DNA of 64,000 nt from Saccharopolyspora montiporae (GCF_015209505.1 NZ_JADEYC010000007.1:1-64000); one strand, 5' to 3'; shown: positions 24,506 through 33,651, numbered from the stretch's first letter. Numbers and translations are program-made. Notes: generated from the letters alone by a model not told the origin.

Positions 24506-26272
24506 TCAGGTGCGAAAACCCGACACCTGCAGGGTGCGCAGCCGGTTGAGCGCGGCGGCGAGTTCGTAGCGGCGCGGCACCGCGAAATCGCCCACGTAGC
24601 GGTCGTCGACGGCGGCCACACCGCGTTCGGCGACCTCGGCGTCGAACGCGTCGAGCACCTCGGCCAGCGTGCGCCGCCCGTCGAGCAGCCCGCGGCGCAC
24701 CATGCTCACCAGCGCCAGTCCGATCCCGGTGACCTGCCCGGAGTCGGCCAGCTGCTCCACGGCCCGCAGTTCCACTGTGGAATCGCCGAGGCTGAGCGCA
24801 TCGACACCGCGGGCGCGGATCTTGGGGCGGTCGGTGGCCACCGACCGGGGATCGACGATCCGCCGGCGCACCGGCGGGAACGTCTCGGCCTCGGCATGGC
24901 GGCCGGTGGCTTCGGCGGCCAACTCGCGGGCGCGGCCGGTCACGTCACGAGCCCGGTAGGCATCCATCATCAGCACCTGGTCGGCGACGTCCATGTAGTC
25001 GCCGGACCCGCCCATCACCAGCACCGTGGACACGCCGCGCTGGCCGTGCAGCGGGCGGATCAGGTCCAGGAACGGGGTCAGCGGCTCGGATTCCTTGGCC
25101 ACCAGGGTCTGCATCCGCGCGTCGCGGATCATCAGGTTGGTCGCGGCGGTGTCCTCATCGAGCAGCAGCACCTTGGCGCCGGCCTCGACCGCTTCCACGA
25201 TCGACGCGGCCTGCGAGGTCGACCCGGAGGCGTTGTCGGTGGAGAAGTCGGCGGTGTCGGCGCCGGTGGGCAGGTGGCTGACGAACGGGCTCACGTCGAC
25301 CCGGTGCACCCGCCTGCCGTCCTCGGCGCGGACCTTGACGGTGTCGTCGCGGCACACGACCAGTTCGCGCCCGTCACCGTGCACGTGGTCGTAGACCCCG
25401 TACTCCAGGGCGCGCAGCAGCGTTGATTTGCCGTGGAAGCCGCCGCCGACGACCAGCGTGATCCCTTCCGGGATGCCCATGCCGGTGATCTCGCCGCGGT
25501 TGGGCACCTGCAGGCGCACCCGCATCGACTCCGGCGAGGCGAACGGCACCCCGTCCGGCAGCGGGTGGTCGTCGACCCCGCTGCGGCGCGGCAGCACGGC
25601 CCCGTCGGCCACGAACGCCACCAGGCCCTGCTGCGGCAGGGCGCGGCGCAGCGCGTCGGTGTCCTCCAGGGAGTCGACGAAGCGTTCCAGGGCGGACTGG
25701 TCGGCGGTGTCGTAGCGCAGTGCCGCCTGCACCGCTGCGGGCAGGTCCTCGCACAGCGCCTGTTCGGCTTGCCGGCCCTCGATGGTGCGGCCGCGCCCGG
25801 GCAGGTCGATGCCCAGCCGCAGCACCACCTCGCCGTCGCGGATCTGGCAGGCACTGCGGTCGAGGACTTCCTGCCGTCCCGGGTCCACCCGCAGGTGGCT
25901 GCGCTTGAGCTGCCAGTGCGCCGCGCGCAGCAGGAAGCCCGCCAGGGCGCGGGCGCGGACCTCGTTCGAGCGCAGGTGCTGCGGGAACCCGGCGGTGTCG
26001 GCCGGCACGCGCACCTGGCAGCGGCTGGCCGGGGCGTAGGGGTCGGGCTGCACCTTCTGCACGTCGAGGGTGAAGCCGTCGTAGTCCCACGTGCCCGACA
26101 GCGATTTGTAGCGTCCGTAGCTGCCGCCGTGCATCGATCGCAGTTCTTGGCGCAGGCCTTGTTCGTCGCGCCGGGTCGGGCCCGGCCTGCTGTCGGATCC
26201 GCGCGCGCCGGGCCCGCGCCGACCGCGGTCGCCGGACCGTCCCCCCGAAGGGCCGCCTGTTCGCTGTGCCAT
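24506..26272 (-). CDS. Predicted ATPase of the ABC class
   Basis: 588 residues, a usual length for this family. A basic, disordered N terminus (about 1-40, rich in G, R and S) precedes LHGGSYGRYKSLSG-like sequence conserved in the family. ATP-binding features are Walker A VGGGFHGKSTLLRAL, Walker B KVLLLDEDTAATNLMI, and a late TVLVMGGSGDYMDVADQVLMMD. The family is soluble and lacks a permease partner. Its role is not established; RNA or nucleic-acid handling has been suggested because of resemblance to other soluble ABC proteins, but nothing here tests that. Confidence 0.88.
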   Translation of the reverse strand: MAQRTGGPSGGRSGDRGRRGPGARGSDSRPGPTRRDEQGLRQELRSMHGGSYGRYKSLSGTWDYDGFTLDVQKVQPDPYAPASRCQVRVPADTAGFPQHLRSNEVRARALAGFLLRAAHWQLKRSHLRVDPGRQEVLDRSACQIRDGEVVLRLGIDLPGRGRTIEGRQAEQALCEDLPAAVQAALRYDTADQSALERFVDSLEDTDALRRALPQQGLVAFVADGAVLPRRSGVDDHPLPDGVPFASPESMRVRLQVPNRGEITGMGIPEGITLVVGGGFHGKSTLLRALEYGVYDHVHGDGRELVVCRDDTVKVRAEDGRRVHRVDVSPFVSHLPTGADTADFSTDNASGSTSQAASIVEAVEAGAKVLLLDEDTAATNLMIRDARMQTLVAKESEPLTPFLDLIRPLHGQRGVSTVLVMGGSGDYMDVADQVLMMDAYRARDVTGRARELAAEATGRHAEAETFPPVRRRIVDPRSVATDRPKIRARGVDALSLGDSTVELRAVEQLADSGQVTGIGLALVSMVRRGLLDGRRTLAEVLDAFDAEVAERGVAAVDDRYVGDFAVPRRYELAAALNRLRTLQVSGFRT

Positions 26273-26439
26273 GCCCCGAGAACTACCCGATGGGCTGGCG
26301 TTTATCCAATCGGGAGGTCAGCGTCACGGCCACCACTGTGGACAGCCGCGGTGCTGCGACAGCGGGCGAGATCGCACACGCCGGGTTAGTGTCCGATCAC
26401 GCATGATCCCCGATGTCCGGTTGGCGAGGAGGCGAGGCT

Positions 26440-27321
26440 GTGCAACGCCCTGCTGGCAGCACTTTCCGGTGGCGTGGCCACCGGCCGACGATCACCCCGC
26501 TGGTCACCGCACTGCTGGCCGCGACCGCGATGGCCGCGCCCGCGCTGGCCGAGGGCGAGGAGGGCTCCGGTGCGGCCGTGCCCGCCGAGGAACCGGCGCC
26601 CAGCGCGCCGCAGCTGGACCCGGATGACCACGGGGCCTGGGTCGGCTACAGCGCCGGCGCCGACGGGTCGCGTGCCCGCCAGGGCGCCGGGCCCGCCGGG
26701 GTCACCGGCATCGACGTCAGCGGGCACCAGGGCAGTGTGGACTGGCCGCGGGCGTGGGCCGACGGGGCCCGGTTCGCGATGGTGAAGGCCACCGAGGGAA
26801 CGGGCTTTCGCAGCGACGCGTTCAACCACCAGTACAACGGTTCCTACCAGGTCGGCATGACCCGCGGCGCGTACCACTTCGCGCTGCCCGACACCTCCGG
26901 CGGCGCCGAGCAGGCGAACTTCTTCGTGGACAACGGCGGCGGCTGGAGCCCGGACGGACGCACGCTGCCGGGAGCGCTCGACATCGAGCACAACCCCTAC
27001 GGCGAGACGTGCTACGGCATGGATCCGGCGAGCATGTCGCGGTGGATCGCCGATTTCAGCAACACCTACCATGATCGCACCGGCCGGTTCCCCATGATCT
27101 ACACGACCACGAGCTGGTGGAACCGCTGCACCGGCGGCAATCCCGACTTCGCGGCCAACAACCCGCTGTGGGTGGCGCGCTACGGCCCGCAGCTGGGTGA
27201 GCTGCCGGCCGGCTGGCAGACCCACACGATCTGGCAGCACTCGCCCGGTGCGCCGCCGCTGCCGGGGTGCCGGGACGCGTTCAACGGCGACCCCGACCAG
27301 CTGGCCCGGTTCAGCACCTGA
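26440..27321 (+). CDS. Secreted GH25 lysozyme
   Basis: 293 residues. A Sec signal (TITPLVTALLAATAMAAPALA, about residues 17-37) is followed by an acidic linker, then a GH25 domain (about 85-293) in the Cellosyl/Lysozyme M1 group. The domain opens with GIDVSGHQGSVDW and contains the catalytic acidic pair in LPGALDIEHNPYG. It should cut the MurNAc-GlcNAc beta-1,4 bond of peptidoglycan outside the cell. GTG at 26440 is chosen over an ATG at 26413 because AGGAGG lies seven bases before it. A perfect 18-bp hairpin follows. Confidence 0.92.
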   Translation: MQRPAGSTFRWRGHRPTITPLVTALLAATAMAAPALAEGEEGSGAAVPAEEPAPSAPQLDPDDHGAWVGYSAGADGSRARQGAGPAGVTGIDVSGHQGSVDWPRAWADGARFAMVKATEGTGFRSDAFNHQYNGSYQVGMTRGAYHFALPDTSGGAEQANFFVDNGGGWSPDGRTLPGALDIEHNPYGETCYGMDPASMSRWIADFSNTYHDRTGRFPMIYTTTSWWNRCTGGNPDFAANNPLWVARYGPQLGELPAGWQTHTIWQHSPGAPPLPGCRDAFNGDPDQLARFST

Positions 27322-27337
27322 TCGTCCCTCCCAACGG

Positions 27338-27378
27338 CGAGTCGGGCCGCCTCCCATCCGGGGAGGCGGCCCGACTCG
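27338..27378. terminator. Convergent terminator hairpin
   Basis: An 18-bp perfect stem, left arm 27338-27355 (CGAGTCGGGCCGCCTCCC) and right arm 27361-27378, with a 5-base loop ATCCG. It has no T run. Placed between the convergent lysozyme and LCP genes, it would act on both strands. Confidence 0.75.
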
Positions 27379-27420
27379 TGTCCGGAGCCGTGCGGGCCCG
27401 ACGTGCTGCCGTTCGGCCCG

Positions 27421-28560
27421 CTACGGTTCGACGAGGTCGGGCGGGACGGGTTCGTCGGCGGCGATCGCGTCGAACATGCGCAGCGCGTTCTCCGAGTCCC
27501 ACTCGACCACCGACTGGCCGGAGTCGGTGTAGCCGAACCCGCCGAAGGGCACGCTGGTGGTCACTCCCTCGCCGCGGCTGATCTCGCCCAGTGCCAGCGC
27601 CAGCGACCCCAGGTGCCAGACGTGGTCGCCGTCGTCGAGCAGGAACGTCTGCCCCGCGCCGTTGACCAGCGGCACCATCCGGAACGGGTTGAGCAGGGTG
27701 GCCGGGCTCGTGGCCTTGTCCACCAACGCTCCCATCACCATGCGCTGGTTCTCGGCGCGTTCCAGGTCGCCGCCTTCCAGCGAGTAACGGGCGCGCACGA
27801 AGCTCAGTGCGGTGGCCCCGTCGAGCGTGTTGGGTCCGGCGGGCAGGTGCACGTTGGCCATGTCGTCGTTCATCGGCGCGTCCAGCTGCACGTCCACCCC
27901 GCCGACGGCGTCGACGAGCTCGGCGAAGCCGCCGAAGCCGATCTCGGCGTAATGGTCGATGTGCACCCCGGTGGCCTGCTCGACGGTCTGGCCCAGCAGT
28001 TGCGGGCCACCGTAGGAGAACGCCGCGTTAAGCTTGTCGCGGCCGTAGCCGGGGATGGACACCGACGAGTCGCGCGGCAGGCTGATCATCGAGGGCTGGC
28101 CGCCGCCGGAGGGCACGTGCACCAGCATCATGCTGTCGGTGCGGCGTCCACCGGCGTCCCCGGCCGAGAGGTCGTCGCGCTGGGTGTCGTCGAGGCCTTC
28201 CCGGCTGTCGGAGCCCACGATCAGCCAGTTCGTGCCGGGGGTGTCCTCGACGCGGTCATCGAAGGCCAGCGCGTCGGTGCGCTGCAGCGTGGAGTCGACG
28301 TAGAACACGCCGGCACCCAGCAGCACCAGCAGTGCCACGAGCGCGATCGCCAGCCTGCGCGGCCAGCGCCGCTTGCGGCGCGTGCGCACCGGGGGCCGCG
28401 CCGGCGGCTGGTTGCCGCGGCCGCCGCCCGGCGGGGGCTGCGGGGGCCGGCCCCTTCCCGCGCCCGCAGCGTTGCCGCGCGCGCGGTTGTCGCCGTAGTA
28501 GTCGTAGCGGCCGGCCTGCCTGCGGCCCCTCGGCGGTTCTGCCGCCGACCAATCGCTCAT
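27421..28560 (-). CDS. LytR-CpsA-Psr (LCP) cell-wall polymer ligase
   Basis: 379 residues. A cytoplasmic, basic and proline-rich N terminus (1-68) precedes one membrane helix (LAIALVALLVLLGAGVFYV, about 69-88) and an extracellular LCP domain (about 105-330). Polyprenyl-phosphate-binding residues are visible in GRRTDSMMLVHV, SLPRDSSVSIPGYGRDKLNAAFSYGG and the later SFVRARYSLEGGDLERAENQR. LCP enzymes attach arabinogalactan or teichoic-type polymers to peptidoglycan. The ATG at 28560 has GTGAGG just upstream. Its neighbour across the terminator is a lysozyme, but the two are not an operon. Confidence 0.92.
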   Translation of the reverse strand: MSDWSAAEPPRGRRQAGRYDYYGDNRARGNAAGAGRGRPPQPPPGGGRGNQPPARPPVRTRRKRRWPRRLAIALVALLVLLGAGVFYVDSTLQRTDALAFDDRVEDTPGTNWLIVGSDSREGLDDTQRDDLSAGDAGGRRTDSMMLVHVPSGGGQPSMISLPRDSSVSIPGYGRDKLNAAFSYGGPQLLGQTVEQATGVHIDHYAEIGFGGFAELVDAVGGVDVQLDAPMNDDMANVHLPAGPNTLDGATALSFVRARYSLEGGDLERAENQRMVMGALVDKATSPATLLNPFRMVPLVNGAGQTFLLDDGDHVWHLGSLALALGEISRGEGVTTSVPFGGFGYTDSGQSVVEWDSENALRMFDAIAADEPVPPDLVEP

Positions 28561-28804
28561 GACCTCACATCCGCGTCCGTCGACTCGCCGGGCACACGTC
28601 CGGCCTGGCCTGTCCTCGACGTGGAGCATCCCAGACGGCTGGTGCCGCGGTGCGTATCGCAGCTGAACGGTGACCTTCGGGCCCCGGTCTCCCCCGCGGC
28701 AGCGCACTGCCCGAGCGTCGATGGTAACCGCACCCCCCACCCGTTCCACCACGGGCGTGGTGACCCGGGTGGGGTGTGTCGGCTCACCGGCACCGCACAC
28801 AAGC
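28561..28804. other. Intergenic region upstream of the LCP gene
   Basis: The LCP promoter must lie here. Short frames overlap on both strands without family resemblance, and no clear operator is seen. Confidence 0.4.
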
Positions 28805-28838
28805 GCCCGCCGCGTGCCGAAACGGGCACGCGGCGGGC
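28805..28838 (-). terminator. Terminator hairpin of the gabT transcript
   Basis: A 14-bp perfect stem (GCCCGCCGCGTGCC pairing with GGCACGCGGCGGGC) with a GAAACG loop, 52 bases past the aminotransferase stop. No T run. Confidence 0.65.
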
Positions 28839-28890
28839 ACCACGGACGGTCGAGGACTCGGTGGCCGGAACACGGCCGCGAGCCCGGCGG

Positions 28891-30144
28891 TCAGGACACC
28901 GCGCTGCGCACCGCCTCCTGCCACAGCTCCAGCGCGGCGTCGACCTGCTCGGCGGTCACGATCAGCGGCGGGATCATACGCACCACGTTGCCGTGCGGAC
29001 CGCAGGTCAGCAGCAGCAGACCCTTCTCGGCCGCGGCGGCGTGCGCGCGGGTGGCGGTGTCGGTGTCCGGACGCCCGTCCTCGGTGGTGAACTCGTTGCC
29101 GAGCATGAGCCCCAGCCCGCGCACGTCCCCGATCACCGGGTGCTCGGCGGCGACCTTGCGCAGCCCCTCGGCCAGCCTGCGGCCCTGTTCGGCGGCGTTG
29201 TCCACCAGCTTCTCGTCGCGCACCACATCCAGGGTGGCCAGTGCCGCGGCCGCGGCCACCGCGTTGCCGCCGTAGGTGCCGCCCTGCGACCCCGGCCACG
29301 CGCGGCCCATCAGCTCGCTGCCCGCGGCGATGGCCGACAGCGGGAAGCCGGACGCCAGGCCCTTGGCGGTGATGAGGATGTCCGGGGCGATCGCCGAGTG
29401 CTCGTGGCCCCAGAACCGGCCGGTGCGGCCCACCCCGGTCTGTACCTCGTCGAGGATGAGCAGGATGCCGTGCCGGTCGGCACGCTCGCGCAGCCCCTCC
29501 AGGAACGCGGGCGGCGCCGGGATGTAGCCGCCCTCGCCCAGCACCGGTTCCACGATCACCGCCGCCGTGTCCTTCGGCGAGGTCACCGTCGCCAGCAGCT
29601 GGTCGAACTCGGCCAGCGCCGAGCGCACCGCCTCGGCCTCGCTGATGCCGTGCCGGTAGGACTCCGGGAACGGGGTGAATGCCACCCCCGGCATCATCGG
29701 GCCGATCCCCGCGCGGACCTTCACCCCGGAACTGGTCAACGAGGCCGCACCCATGGTGCGCCCGTGGAACCCGCCGGCGAAGGCCACCACGTTCTGCCTG
29801 CCGGTGGCCTGCCGGGCCAGCCGCACGGACGCCTCCACGGCCTCGCTGCCGGAGTTGACGTAGAACAGCCGGTCCAGGCCCTGCGGCAGGACGTCGCCGA
29901 GCCGATCGGTGAGGTCGAGCAGCGGCCGGTGCATCACCGTTGTGTACTGGCCGTGGATGAGCGTGCCGACCTGCCGCTGGGCCGCGGCCACCACCTCGGG
30001 GTGGCAGTGGCCGGTGCTGGTGACCCCGATCCCGGCGGTGAAGTCCAGGTAGCGACGATCCTGTTCGTCGAAGAGGTAGACCCCTTCGCCGCGGGCAGCC
30101 AGGACCGGAGTGGCCTGCTTCAGCACCGGCGAGAGCTCAGCCAT
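28891..30144 (-). CDS. gabT: 4-aminobutyrate (GABA) aminotransferase-like class III PLP enzyme
   Basis: 417 residues. Fold type I, class III: SGSEAVEASVRLARQATGR binds the PLP phosphate, LLILDEVQTGVGRTGRFWGHEH holds the ring, and the Schiff-base lysine is in DILITAKGLASGFPLSA. GabT moves the amino group of GABA to 2-oxoglutarate, giving succinic semialdehyde, which the divergent dehydrogenase oxidises. Other omega-amino acids (5-aminovalerate, beta-alanine) could be substrates. The ATG at 30144 has GGAG six bases upstream. An ATTGTTGACAAT palindrome lies 32 bases before it, shared with the divergent dehydrogenase. Confidence 0.9.
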   Translation of the reverse strand: MAELSPVLKQATPVLAARGEGVYLFDEQDRRYLDFTAGIGVTSTGHCHPEVVAAAQRQVGTLIHGQYTTVMHRPLLDLTDRLGDVLPQGLDRLFYVNSGSEAVEASVRLARQATGRQNVVAFAGGFHGRTMGAASLTSSGVKVRAGIGPMMPGVAFTPFPESYRHGISEAEAVRSALAEFDQLLATVTSPKDTAAVIVEPVLGEGGYIPAPPAFLEGLRERADRHGILLILDEVQTGVGRTGRFWGHEHSAIAPDILITAKGLASGFPLSAIAAGSELMGRAWPGSQGGTYGGNAVAAAAALATLDVVRDEKLVDNAAEQGRRLAEGLRKVAAEHPVIGDVRGLGLMLGNEFTTEDGRPDTDTATRAHAAAAEKGLLLLTCGPHGNVVRMIPPLIVTAEQVDAALELWQEAVRSAVS

Positions 30145-30175
30145 GATCGACTCCAACCTGTCGAGCGAAATGTAG

Positions 30176-30189
30176 GATTGTTGACAATC
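30176..30189. promoter_or_regulatory. GntR-type operator site 1 (gabT/gabD divergent promoter)
   Basis: GATTGTTGACAATC: 6-bp perfect arms around TG. The identical 14-mer occurs at 35004-35017, and a fully palindromic version lies at 33595-33606. Its position between divergent gabT and gabD would let one dimer control both. The presumed regulator is the GntR protein at 32045-32731. Confidence 0.7.
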
Positions 30190-30254
30190 TAGCTGGACAT
30201 GCAACCATCAGCCAGCGTCGGTGTCCACCGCCGGAAAGGAAGGCCGCCACCGCC

Positions 30255-31736
30255 ATGACCGCCCAGACCCAGCAGCATCCCCGCGAGAGCACCGTCGTCG
30301 AAGCAGCCCCCAAGCAACTGCTCATCGGCGGCAAGTGGCGCCCCGCCGACGGCGACCGCACCTACGACGTCGAAGACCCCTCCACCGGCCGCGCCCTGTG
30401 CCCGGTCGCCGACGCCACCGCCGCCGACGGGATCGCCGCCCTCGACGCCGCCACCGCTGCCCAGCACGACTGGGCACGCCACCCCGCCCGCGAACGCGGC
30501 GAGATCCTGCGCCGCGCCTACGAGACGATGATCAGCCGCCAGGACGACCTGGCCCTACTGATGACGCTCGAAATGGGCAAACCACTGGCCGAAGCGCGCG
30601 GCGAGATCGCCTACGCCGCCGAATTCTTCCGCTGGTTCGCCGAAGAAGCCGTGCGCATCGGCGGTGACTACGCCGTGGCCCCCAACGGCAGCGGACGCTT
30701 CCTGGTGATGCACCAGCCCGTCGGGCCGGCACTGCTGATCACCCCGTGGAACTTCCCGCTGGCCATGGGAACCCGCAAGATCGGGCCCGCCATCGCCGCC
30801 GGCTGCACCTCGGTGATCAAACCCGCGCACCAGACCCCGTTGTCGATGCTGGCGCTGGCCGAGATCCTCACCGAAGCCGGGCTGCCCGACGGGGTGCTCA
30901 ACGTCGTCACCTCCCGCAGCGCGGGCACCCTCGTGGAACCGATGATCCGCGACGGCCGCGCCCGCAAGCTCTCCTTCACCGGCTCCACGGCCGTGGGCCG
31001 CACCCTCATCGAGCAGTCCGCCGACAACGTGCTCAACGTGTCCATGGAACTCGGCGGCAACGCCCCGTTCCTCGTGTTCGACGACGCCGACCTCGACGCC
31101 GCCGTCGACGGCGCCGTGCAGGCCAAGATGCGCAACATCGGCGAAGCCTGCACCGCCGCCAACCGCTTCTACGTGCACCGCGACGTCGCCGACGAGTTCT
31201 CCCGCAAACTCGCTCAACGCATGTCCGCCATGCCCGTGGGCCGCGGTGTCGCCGACGGCGTGCAGGTCGGGCCGCTCATCGACGCCACCCAGCTCGGCAA
31301 AGTTGCCGATCTCGTCGGCGACGCCGTCGAAGCCGGCGCCCAGGTCGTCACCGGCGGGCGGCGCAGCGGCGGCGACGGGCACTTCTACGAACCCACCGTG
31401 CTCACCGACGTGCCGGCCGCGGCCCGGATGAACACCGAGGAGATCTTCGGACCCGTGGCCCCCATCGCCACCTTCACCGACGAGGACGAAGCGGTGCGCC
31501 GCGCCAACGACACCGAATTCGGGCTGGTCAGCTACGTCTACACCCGCGACCTGCAGCGGTCGCTGCGCGTGTCGGAAAACCTGGAAGCCGGCATGATCGG
31601 GCTCAACCAGGGCGTCGTGTCCAACCCGGCCGCCCCGTTCGGGGGCGTCAAACAGTCCGGGCTGGGCCGCGAAGGCGGCAAGGTCGGCATCGACGAATTC
31701 CTGGAAACCAAGTACGTCTCCATCGGCGGGATGTGA
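30255..31736 (+). CDS. gabD: NAD(P)-dependent succinate-semialdehyde dehydrogenase-like aldehyde dehydrogenase
   Basis: 493 residues, normal for GabD. Visible motifs are the coenzyme region ITPWNFPLAMGTRKIGPAIAAGCTSVIKPA, FTGSTAVGRTL, general base Glu in VSMELGGNAPFLVFDDAD, and nucleophile Cys in IGEACTAANRFYVH. It oxidises succinic semialdehyde to succinate, completing GABA degradation into the TCA cycle. The ATG at 30255 follows GGAAAGGAAGG. It is divergent from gabT across an operator palindrome and ends at a GC-rich hairpin. Confidence 0.92.
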   Translation: MTAQTQQHPRESTVVEAAPKQLLIGGKWRPADGDRTYDVEDPSTGRALCPVADATAADGIAALDAATAAQHDWARHPARERGEILRRAYETMISRQDDLALLMTLEMGKPLAEARGEIAYAAEFFRWFAEEAVRIGGDYAVAPNGSGRFLVMHQPVGPALLITPWNFPLAMGTRKIGPAIAAGCTSVIKPAHQTPLSMLALAEILTEAGLPDGVLNVVTSRSAGTLVEPMIRDGRARKLSFTGSTAVGRTLIEQSADNVLNVSMELGGNAPFLVFDDADLDAAVDGAVQAKMRNIGEACTAANRFYVHRDVADEFSRKLAQRMSAMPVGRGVADGVQVGPLIDATQLGKVADLVGDAVEAGAQVVTGGRRSGGDGHFYEPTVLTDVPAAARMNTEEIFGPVAPIATFTDEDEAVRRANDTEFGLVSYVYTRDLQRSLRVSENLEAGMIGLNQGVVSNPAAPFGGVKQSGLGREGGKVGIDEFLETKYVSIGGM

Positions 31737-31740
31737 ACAC

Positions 31741-31773
31741 CGGGGCGGATCCGGTCGGCCCGGGTCCGCCCCG
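31741..31773 (+). terminator. GC-rich hairpin after gabD
   Basis: CGGGGCGGA (31741-31749) pairs with TCCGCCCCG (31765-31773), with extra CCGG/CCGG pairing inside. It sits four bases after the gabD stop and lacks a T run. Confidence 0.5.
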
Positions 31774-32025
31774 CTACCGCTGCTCGAACGACTCGCCCAA
31801 CCGGGTCCTGAAACCCCGGAGCTGATCCCAGGGCGTCGCGTCGTACTCGTCGACAATCGGGCGGACATGCCTCGCTAGGCTTGTGAGCTGGTGATCGTCG
31901 GGTTCTGGCGCCAGGTTCTGGTTGGCCGCGGGAGACGTCGACCGGCTGGCGCACGCACCGACGAGCGCCGTACCGAGCGGGGCACCGACCGCAAACCAAC
32001 AGGTGAGGTCCAGCGCCCCGACCAC
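31774..32025 (-). CDS. Candidate small lipoprotein, uncertain
   Basis: A possible 83-residue protein. Its N-terminal hydrophobic stretch (LTCWFAVGAPLGTALVGAC) ends in a lipobox-like V-G-A-C and is followed by a polar mature part (PWDQLRGFRTRLGESFEQR at the C terminus). The GTG at 32025 has AAGGGG four bases upstream. Against it: the signal lacks positive charge before the hydrophobic run, and a half-operator (GTCGACAATC, about 31848-31857) lies inside it. It would be the last gene after GntR on the minus strand, 19 bases on. It may simply be noncoding. Confidence 0.3.
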   Translation of the reverse strand: MVGALDLTCWFAVGAPLGTALVGACASRSTSPAANQNLAPEPDDHQLTSLARHVRPIVDEYDATPWDQLRGFRTRLGESFEQR

Positions 32026-32044
32026 TTCGCCCCTTGGGGCAGCT

Positions 32045-32731
32045 TCAGGAATCCAGGCCCAACCGGTGCAGCGCATCGTTCATGTGCGCGGCCAGCCGCT
32101 GCAGCACCAGCTGCTCGTCACCGGTCTCGATCGCATCCACCAGCCCGCGGTGCTCATCCACCAGCGCCTGCACATCGGCCTGGTACTTGTCCTGCAACGC
32201 CGCCAAGCACATCCGCTTCTCCACCAGCAGCGTCTGCGCCATCCGCTGCAGCCGCGCGCTGCCCGAGACCCGCACCAACGTCTCGTGGAACTCCTGATCG
32301 GCATCGGCAAGCCCGTCCCGGCCACCCGAACCCGCCGCCGCCACCATCCGGCTGTGCGCGGCGGTCAGCTCCGCCACCGCCTCCACCCGGTGATGCCGCA
32401 CGATCTGCTCGCACGCCGCCCGTTCGACCGCCAGCCGCGCCAGGTAGATGTCGCGCACGTCCTCGGCGTCCAACGACATCACGAACAACCCCCGGTGCGG
32501 CTCGCTGCGCAACAGGCCCTCGGCCACCAGACGCTGCATCGCCTCCCGCAGCGGTCCCCGGCTCACGCCCAGCCGGTGCGCCAGCTCAGCTTCGCCGAGC
32601 TGACTGCCCGGCGGCAGCGACCCGTACATGATCGCCGCCCGCAGCTGGTCGGCCACGATCGCCGCGGTCGACTTGCGCTGCACCGGCTCTAAATCACCCG
32701 GCTGCTGGTTGTGCTCATCGGTTCCCAGCAC
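32045..32731 (-). CDS. GntR-family regulator, FCD subfamily, probable controller of the gab/racemase cluster
   Basis: 228 residues. The winged helix (about 15-80) contains SQLGEAELAHRLGVSRGPLREAMQRLVAEGLLRSEPHRGLFV. The FCD effector domain (about 90-220) has LADADQEFHETLVRVSGS and the C-terminal LVDEHRGLVDAIETGDEQLVLQRLAAHMNDAL, with the usual metal-binding Asp/His positions. The GTG at 32731 has a GGAG about ten bases upstream. It lies 14 bp after a racemase-like gene, so the operator at 33595 probably makes it self-regulated. FCD proteins of this type usually bind ATTGTnnACAAT-like palindromes, as found here. Confidence 0.9.
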   Translation of the reverse strand: MLGTDEHNQQPGDLEPVQRKSTAAIVADQLRAAIMYGSLPPGSQLGEAELAHRLGVSRGPLREAMQRLVAEGLLRSEPHRGLFVMSLDAEDVRDIYLARLAVERAACEQIVRHHRVEAVAELTAAHSRMVAAAGSGGRDGLADADQEFHETLVRVSGSARLQRMAQTLLVEKRMCLAALQDKYQADVQALVDEHRGLVDAIETGDEQLVLQRLAAHMNDALHRLGLDS

Positions 32732-32745
32732 CTGACACCATCTCC

Positions 32746-33534
32746 TCAACCACGGGACACCCCCTGCCACCCGGCCGCGGACGCGGACACCCCGCCGCCG
32801 AACAGGCTTCCCACTCCGCCACGCCGACCGGCACCCCCGGCCAGCCGCAGCCCTTCCCACGCGCTGACCTGGTTGGCGGTCAGCACCGGCTTGCCCACAT
32901 GCCGCTCCAGCTCGTCCAACCACGCCGCCGTGTGCAGCGCCGTGTCCGGCAGCAGCAGCGCCTCGGCCCGCTCGTGATCATGCGCGGCGGCGAACTCCAG
33001 CACCTGCTCGCGGCCCAGCGTGCCGACCTCGGCGGCGGTGACGATCCCGCGCGCCGACATCCGCACCACCTCCAACCCGGCCCCGGCCAAGAACCGCACG
33101 AACCGCTCGGCCACCTCCGCCGGATACGTCGCCGCCACCGCCACCCGGGTCAATCCCAGCTGCGCGGCAGCGTGCTCGAACGCGAACGACGTCGACGACG
33201 CCGGCAGCCCCACGACCTGTTCGAGCCGCTCGACCTGCTCGCGCGCCCCATCCCGGCCGAACACGAAACTCCCGCTCGTGCAGGCCCACACGACCGAATC
33301 CACCGAGTGCTCGGCCAGCAGCCGCCGCGCCCCGTCGGCCAGCACCTCCGCGCCGCCGACATCGAGCAACGCATCCACCCGGTGCGCGTCCTCCCGCATC
33401 AGCGTGTGCACCAACGGCAGCGCCACATCAGCACCCAGCAGCCCCTGCAGCAGGGGAAAATCGTCCTCGGCGCTGAACCCCGGATACAGGATCCCCGCAC
33501 TGATCGTCACCAGCAGCTCCCGTCTCGTGGACAT
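32746..33534 (-). CDS. Asp/Glu racemase-superfamily protein (maleate isomerase/arylmalonate decarboxylase-like), one catalytic Cys
   Basis: 262 residues. Two-domain racemase fold. The first catalytic position is kept (Cys85 in VVWACTSGSFVFG). The second, normally Cys in a CTN-like motif, is Asp197 (ALLLPDTALHT). No other cysteine exists in the protein. Arylmalonate decarboxylase also has only one of the two cysteines, but keeps the other one. The reaction could thus be isomerisation, racemisation or decarboxylation of a dicarboxylate. The ATG at 33534 follows GGTGGGG; an in-frame GTG lies at 33552. First gene after the operator at 33595; GntR follows. Confidence 0.85.
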   Translation of the reverse strand: MSTRRELLVTISAGILYPGFSAEDDFPLLQGLLGADVALPLVHTLMREDAHRVDALLDVGGAEVLADGARRLLAEHSVDSVVWACTSGSFVFGRDGAREQVERLEQVVGLPASSTSFAFEHAAAQLGLTRVAVAATYPAEVAERFVRFLAGAGLEVVRMSARGIVTAAEVGTLGREQVLEFAAAHDHERAEALLLPDTALHTAAWLDELERHVGKPVLTANQVSAWEGLRLAGGAGRRGGVGSLFGGGVSASAAGWQGVSRG

Positions 33535-33594
33535 CGACCCCACCCGGGACACCCCCGGCGCAGGGCACAGCGGCCAGCACCCAACGACCGGTCA

Positions 33595-33606
33595 ATTGTC
33601 GACAAT
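33595..33606. promoter_or_regulatory. GntR-type operator site 2
   Basis: ATTGTCGACAAT, a perfect 12-bp palindrome 60 bases before the racemase-like gene that leads the GntR transcript. Same consensus as sites 1 and 3. Confidence 0.7.
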
Positions 33607-33651
33607 CTTAACCCGGCCGACACCGCCGCTGACACGCCTGTGACGGTTTCG

